Positions 57,813-64,000 of a stretch of 64,000 nucleotides of DNA are shown here, piece by piece (position 1 is the first letter of the stretch; every line of letters begins with the position of its first letter). The position numbers and the translations under genes are program-made. Below the pieces are notes generated by a model that saw only the letters and a program-made list of their open reading frames with translations, was not told where the DNA came from and made no database searches. The stretch comes from Paracentrotus lividus (taxonomy: Eukaryota; Echinodermata; Echinoidea; Camarodonta; Echinidae). The DNA lies in contig CALNVZ010003432.1 in the NCBI GenBank assembly GCA_940671915.1, forward strand, positions 5,200,543 through 5,264,542, written 5' to 3'.

Positions 57813-59360
57813 TAGGCGAGAGTGGGGTTAGTTGGAACACGGGGTTAGTTGAAACATTGTAATTTTCTTTAACGGCTATAAATATATTTATGCGAATCTA
57901 CCCTTAGGGTGTTGCTATTAGCAACTGCCATCCACCACATTTTAGACAGCACACATGCTTCAAGCCTCGTGAAGTTAGAATGCGATGTTTGTATTCTCAC
58001 CTTCTGAGTAAATTTTGTCACTTTTACAATTTTTTATTATCTCCGAGAAGATCGTAAATTACGTTGACCAGTTTTTGAGTACAAAAAAACAGTTATACCA
58101 AGCTCCAAAACAAGGTTAAATATATGGCATGTTGTTGTCCCTCTTTTGTGCTGTAAGCTTACAAATTTAAAATGGGCCTCTGGGGTTAGTTGGAACATAT
58201 TAAACGGGGTTTGTTAGAACATGTACTAAGTAAATAGGTTTCAGCTGAATACAAAAATTATAATAATATAATTCAATGAAGTGTTCCGAAATATTCCTTT
58301 AGGGGGCCGTCACACTGAGGTCGTTCTATAACGTTCTTGCCCGTTCTTGCCCGTTCTTTAAAAAAATTGCTGAACGGGCTTTGGTCGGGTTGGAACTTAT
58401 AACTTTGAAAAATAATTTCTTGAATACGATACTAGGCAGTTCATAAATAGTTCTCGTCAATTCCGTCTTTATCGCGTCCGCAATACGTTGTTATCCAGTT
58501 CAGACCGAGTAAACGGCTCGTTCACTCTATAACGTTCGTAGCACGTCCAAACCGTCACTAAAAGTGCCTATGCGCAGCATGATAAAAGTTAGATACCATG
58601 TTCGTAGTACGTCCTTCTCGTTCAGAGTAAGTCCTACCCGTTTAAGGAACGTTGTCACTACGTTTAATTTTAGAACTTGAATAATTAATATACAATGCTC
58701 GTTTGTATGACGTCCTAGCACATCTTTAGAACGATTTAAGTACGGCAATTTCGTTTGTAGTACGTCCATCTCGTTTCAGGTACGTTGCCACCCCGTTAAA
58801 TTTTAGGACGAGATGGGCGCCCGATTTTTTTGAACACTTTTTTGGAAATCCGACCGAGCTAGTCCATGAAGTTCGTAAACAGATCGTAAGAAGTATTTAC
58901 TACGTCCACTCAGTTTACACACAGACTATGCCCGTTCGGCAAAATTTGCAAGGACGTAGTAGGAACGAGCTCAGTGTGACGGGGGTATAACATGTATATT
59001 AGTGCACATTGGACAATTTTATTTTGGTTTTAAAAAAAATATATTGCAGAATGTTACTTCACAGGACTTCGGAATATTTGTATGTGAGTGAATGCTATCA
59101 AGTGCAATAAAACATGAAGTAAAAAAAAAAAGTGAACACCAATCTTTAATATTTTAATTGGAATCACTAAAGCAAAATAACTGGACCCATGTAATAATGT
59201 TGTAGGTACTTTAGATATTTCTAAAGATACCATGCACAACGTTTCAACTTACCCCATGCACTCAAGCTGATTGTTTATTGTTTCTTGAAATAAATCCGCT
59301 TTTGTTTTACGGCCATTTTTGTGAAAAATGTTCCATATAACCCCGTTCTTCCCTAAAGTG
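57813..59360. mobile_element. Outer element with GGGGTTAGTTGGAACA ends
   Basis: Left end GTGGGGTTAGTTGGAACACG, with GGGGTTAGTTG repeated shortly after, matches the reverse complement of the right end AATGTTCCATATAACCCCGT near 59327. CGGGGTT/ATGTTCCA blocks recur near 58186-58220 and 59242-59260. It contains a second element nested at about 58300-58990. No coding region is seen. Confidence 0.6.
58300..58990. mobile_element. Nested TIR element with CCGTCACACTGAG ends
   Basis: Left GGGGGCCGTCACACTGAGG mirrors right CCCCCGTCACACTGAGCTCG on the opposite strand. The interior is a degenerate tandem of ACGTTCTTGCCCGTTC- and GTTCGTAGTACGTCC-like pieces in both orientations. Only its right ~300 bases recur in the second copy of the tandem array (61291 onward), so the array breakpoint lies inside this element. 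Confidence 0.75.
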
Positions 59361-62300
59361 CTTAACCTACCTTAGGCATGTTAGGTATAAAGTTAATGCC
59401 TACTATAGGTTTTCCCGCCCAATTTCATAGGTTTGTCATTCAAACCTATAAGGTTCATTCAAATTCAAGCGATACCTTTTTCCGATCGATATCGGCTTTT
59501 TAATTTTAAAATACGGGGAATCAAGTTCATTCATAGTCACGAAGCTTTATTTTAAGAGCATTGAATTTCATAATTGGGGCAAAACCCTTTCCATGTATTG
59601 CATTCAATCTTATTTTACCCGTACTTAATTTTATTTATACATCAAACACGATCTTTAAACGTGCATACAAGTTCATTAATGTATGTACAATTTCGCATTA
59701 TGTTCATTCAAATTAACGAGGCATCGTTTTTAGGAGCCCAGTTAGCCTGTTCGGGCAATCGATTTCATTTTCAGGAACTCAATTTTAAGAAACTTCCATT
59801 CAATTTAAAATTCCGTTTATGCTTTTTTGTTTTCCCTTCATTCTCTATATATTTTCGCATTATACAAGATTTTCATAGCATTGGTGTGCCATTATAATTA
59901 TTTAGGCTTATCCTTTAAATCATGTTTTAAACTAGGATTTTATCTGAAATTATAACGAATCCGCGATTCCATTGAGGGATATCAAAGGAGCCTGACGAGC
60001 TTGAGCCCCCCCCCCCCACCTCACTCGAGCCCATAATTGAGAAAAAAGTGCATAAACATTGGTATTTTGTCGGAGCGCACCAACTTAAACATCCCCAACA
60101 AAGAAAAAAAAAAAAAAAAAAAAAAAAGCAGGATACATTATCTATGGATGACCGACTTAACCCTACCCCTACCACGGGTGAAATATGACTGTGGATGACC
60201 GAATGCCGAAAATTTCTTCACACCTACCCCCCCCCTTCTCCCAACCTCCCGCTCCTTTTTTCTGCTCGCGCAGCGTAACGCAAAATAAATTCGACCTGTA
60301 CAAGAATCTGAAATATAAATTTTGGCCCCCATAAAATCTTGGATCCTGCACTGTTAAAATTGGGGCTTTGTATTTTTTTTAAGGTCATTTAAAAATATAT
60401 AATATATGCTGTTGTCTATTTTTTCCGTGTTAATTTTGTATTTTGCTCTATTCGCATCTGATATTAATGTTATATCAAGAAACATTTTTTTTTGTTGCTT
60501 TGTTTCTTTCTTTTAATCTTCACGTCCTGCATTCAGTCGAAGACACTTAAAGAGACACAATTCATAATTATTTTTTAGTTCGTACATTACAGATATAACG
60601 TTTTTTTTTAAATTTTTTATTATTATTATTTTTTATTTATTTATTTTTTTTTAAATACATATTTAGATGTTTTTATAGGGGGCATATACGGGCCTTTTCT
60701 TTCATATATAGGTTTTCCCGCCCAATTTCATAGGTTTGTCATTCAAACCTATAGAAGGTTCATTCAAATTCAAGCGATACCTTTTTCCGATCGATATCGG
60801 CACTTTAATTTTAAAATACGGGGAATCAAGTTCATTCATAGTCACGAAGCTTTATTTTAACAGCATTTAATTTCATAATTGGGGCAAAACTATTTCCATG
60901 TTTTGCATTCTATCTTATTTTCCCCGTACTTAATTTTATTTATACAGCAAACAAGATCTTTAAACGCGCATACAACTTCATTAATGTATGTACAATTTAG
61001 CATTATGTTCATTCAAATTAACGAGGCATCGTTTTTAGGAGCCCAATTAGCCTGTTCGGGCAATCAATTTCATTTTGAGGAACTCAATTTTAAGAAACGT
61101 CCAGTCAATTTAAAATTCCGTTTTTGTTTTTTTTTGTTTTCCCTTCATTCTCTATATATTATCACATTACAAGATTTTCATAGCATTGTTGTGCCATATA
61201 ATTATTTAGGCTTATCTTTTAAATCATGTTTTAAACTATGATTTTATCTGACATTATAACGTATCCGCGATTCCATACTGAATATATATACAATGCTCGT
61301 TTGTATGACGTCCTAGCACATCTTTAGAACGATTTAAGTACGGCAATTTCGTTTGTAGTACGTCCATCTCGTTTCAGGTAAGTTGCCACCCCGTTAAATT
61401 TTAGGACGAGATGGGCGCCCGATTTTTTTGAACACTTTTTTGGAAATCCGACCGAGCTAGTCCATGAAGTTCTATAACAGATCGTAAGAAGTATTTACTA
61501 CGTCCACTCAGTTTACACACAGACTATGCCCGTTCGGCAAAATTTGCAAGGACGTAGTAGGAACGGAGCTCAGTGTGACGGGGGGTATAACATGTATATT
61601 AGTGCACATTGGACATTTTATTTGGTTTAAAAAAAAATATTGCAGAATGTTACTTTCACAGGACTTCGGAATATTTGTATGTGAGTGAATGCTATCAAGT
61701 GCAATAAAACATGAAGTAAAAAAAAAAAGTGAACACCAATCTTTAATATTTTAATGGAAACACTAAAGCAAAATAACTGGACCCATGTAATAATGTTGTA
61801 GGTACTTTAGATATTTCTAAAGATACCATGCACAACGTTTCAAACTTACCCCATGCACTCAGACTGATTGTTTATTGTTTCTTTGAAATAAATCGCTTTG
61901 TTTTACGGCCATTTTTGTGAAAAATGTCCATATAACCCGTTCTTCCCTAAAGTGCTTAACCTACCTTAGCATGTTAGGTATAAAGTTAATGCCTACTATA
62001 GGTTTTCCCGCCCAATTTCATAGGTTTGTCATTCAAACCTATAGTCATTCAAATTCAAGCGATACCTTTTTCCGATCGATATCGGCTTTTTTAATTTTAA
62101 AATACGGGGAATCAAGTTCATTCATAGTCACGAAGCTTTATTTTAAGAGCATTGAATTCATAATTGGGCAAAACCCTTTCCATGTATTGCATTCAATCTT
62201 ATTTTACCCGTACTTAATTTTATTTATACATCAAACACGATCTTTAAACGTGCATACAAGTTCATTAATGTATGTACAATTCCATTATGTTCATTCAAAT

Positions 62301-64000
62301 TAACGAGGCATCGTTTTTAGGAGCCCAGTTAGGCCTGTTCGGGGCAATCGATTTCATTTTCAGGAACTCAATTTTTAAGAAACTTCCATTCAATTTAAAA
62401 TTCCGTTTATGCTTTTTTGTTTCCCTTCATTCTCTATATATTTTCGCATTATACAAGATTTTCATAGCATTGGTGTGCCATATAATTATTTAGGCTTATC
62501 CTTTAAATCATGTTTTAAACTAGGATTTTATCTGAAATTATAACGAATCCGCGATTCCATTGAGGGAGATTCAAAGGAGCCTGACGAGCTTGGAGCCCCC
62601 CCCCCCCCCACCTCACTCGAGCCCATAATGAGAAAAAAGTGCATAAAATCTGGTATTTTTGCGGAGCACCCAACTTAAACATCCCCAACAAAGAAAAAAA
62701 AAAAAAAAAAAAAAAAGCAGGATACATTATCTATGGATGACCGACTTAACCCTACCCCTACCACGGGTGAAATATGACTGTGAGGATGACCGAATGCCGA
62801 AAATTCTTTCACACCTACCCCCCCCTTCTCCCAACCTCCCGCTCCTTTTTGCTCCGCCAGCCGTAACGCCAAATAAATTCGACTGTACAAGAATCTGAAA
62901 TATAAATTTTGGCCCCCATAAAATCTTGGATCCTGCACTGTTAAAATTGGGGCTTTGTATTTTTTTTAAGGTCATTTAAAAATATATAATATATGCTGTT
63001 GTCTATTTTTTCCGTGTTAATTTTGTATTTTGCTCTATTCGCATCTGATATTAATGTTATATCAAGAAACATTTTTTTTGTTGCTTTGTTTCTTTCTTTA
63101 ATCTTCACGTCCTGCATTCAGTCGAAGACACTTAAAGAGACACAATTCATAAGTTATTTTTTAGTTCGTACATTAACAGATATAACGTTTTTTTTAATTT
63201 TATTATTATTATTTTTTATTTATTTATTTTTTTAAATACATATTTAGATGTTTTTATAGGGGGCATATACGGGCCTTTTCTTCATATATAGGTTTTCCCG
63301 CCCAATTTCATAGTTTGTCATTCAAACCTATAGAAAGGTTTCATTCAAATTCAAGCGATACCTTTTTCCGATCGATATCGGCACTTTAATTTTAAAATAC
63401 GGGAATCAAGTTCATTCATAGTCACGAAGCTTTATTTTAACAGCATTTAATTTCATAATTGGGGCAAAACTATTTCCATGTTTTGCATTCTATCTTATTT
63501 TCCCCGTACTTAATTTTATTTATACAGCAAACAAGATCTTTAAACGCGCATACAACTTCATTAATGTATGTACAATTTAGCATTATGTTCATTCAAAATA
63601 ACGAGGCATCTGTTTTTAGGAGCCCAATTAGCCTGTTCGGGCAATCAATTTCATTTTGAGGAACTCAATTTTAAGAAACGTCCAGTCAATTTAAAATTCC
63701 GTTTTGTTTTTTTGTTTCCCTTCATTCTCTATATATTATCACATTACAAGATTTTCATAGCATTGTTGTGCCATATAATTATTTAGGCTTATCTTTTAAA
63801 TCATGTTTTAAACTTGATTTATCTGACATTATAACGTATCCGCGATTCCATCATGGGAGATTTAAAGGAGCCTGACGAGCTTGGACCCCCCCCCCCACCT
63901 CACCCGAGCCCATAATTGAGAAAAAAGTGCATAAAATCTGGTATTTTGCGGAGCGCCCAACGTAAAACATCCCCAACAAAAACAAAAAAACAAAAACAAA
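58693..64000. repeat. ~2.59-kb tandem array built from X-Y-Z blocks
   Basis: Sequence at 58693-61290 repeats from 61291 to beyond 63840 with offsets of 2579-2598 bases. Each period holds block W (right half of the nested TIR element, 58693-59400 and 61291-61995). Next is X (59408, 60709, 61997 and 63288, starting TATAGGTTTTCCCGCC), then Y (C run, A run, GATGACCGACTTAACCC, ending GGATCCTGCACTG), then AT-rich Z. X and Y therefore occur every ~1.3 kb. The window ends inside a third Y. Copies differ by a few substitutions and many homopolymer indels. The array is non-coding. Confidence 0.93.

Noticed and set aside
59574..63786. Recurring frames starting MGQN.FHVLHSILF in four X blocks
   Set aside because: The same frame recurs because the DNA block is repeated. 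Copies carry indels that break it (for example near 62270), and substitutions are not biased to silent sites.

Overview
The window is animal nuclear DNA: three multi-exon, intron-rich genes sit among dense interspersed repeats, MITE-like elements, microsatellites and satellite arrays. The repeat style (GCTCGCGCTTCGCG blocks, 'TGACCTCTGTGACC' elements, many short terminal-inverted-repeat elements) suggests a marine invertebrate deuterostome, most likely a sea urchin. That is an inference from pattern memory, not a search. A 25-base N gap and many homopolymer-length differences between repeat copies suggest a long-read assembly with residual errors in the arrays.

Layout. (1) 2.17-7.50 kb, minus strand: uroporphyrinogen-III synthase (UROS), seven coding exons that splice in frame to 259 residues. 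(2) 7.5-22.8 kb: a gene-free head-to-head intergenic region. It holds a TTAA-flanked element with an internal minisatellite, then about 10 kb of ~160-bp G-run/C-run satellite whose orientation flips near 18.2 kb and again near 20.36 kb, with embedded ATCAAACAT minisatellites and a sequence gap. (3) 22.8-32.4 kb, plus strand: BCCIP, seven coding exons, 308 residues. (4) 36.9-49.4 kb, minus strand: the DEAH-box splicing helicase DHX15, twelve coding exons, 757 residues, with all helicase motifs intact. (5) 49.4-64 kb: no recognisable gene, apart from one speculative first exon near 54.9 kb. It contains nested inverted-repeat elements, a near-perfect 235-bp palindrome and, from 58.7 kb to the window end, a ~2.6-kb tandem array.

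The three genes are not a metabolic unit. Haem synthesis, genome maintenance/ribosome assembly and spliceosome disassembly are separate housekeeping jobs. Their order and strands, UROS(-) BCCIP(+) DHX15(-), match the human 10q26 arrangement UROS(-) BCCIP(+) DHX32(-), where DHX32 is a diverged relative of DHX15. This looks like an ancient linkage. Both UROS exon 2 and BCCIP exon 5 have partial tandem copies of their 3' ends, splice donor included, lying in the following intron.

The most distinctive non-genic signals are: the inverted satellite organisation between UROS and BCCIP; four TTAA-flanked inverted-repeat elements; repeat elements that carry nuclear-receptor DR1 half-site pairs in nearly every internal unit; and the 57.5-kb palindrome built from GAGACGTCTC blocks.
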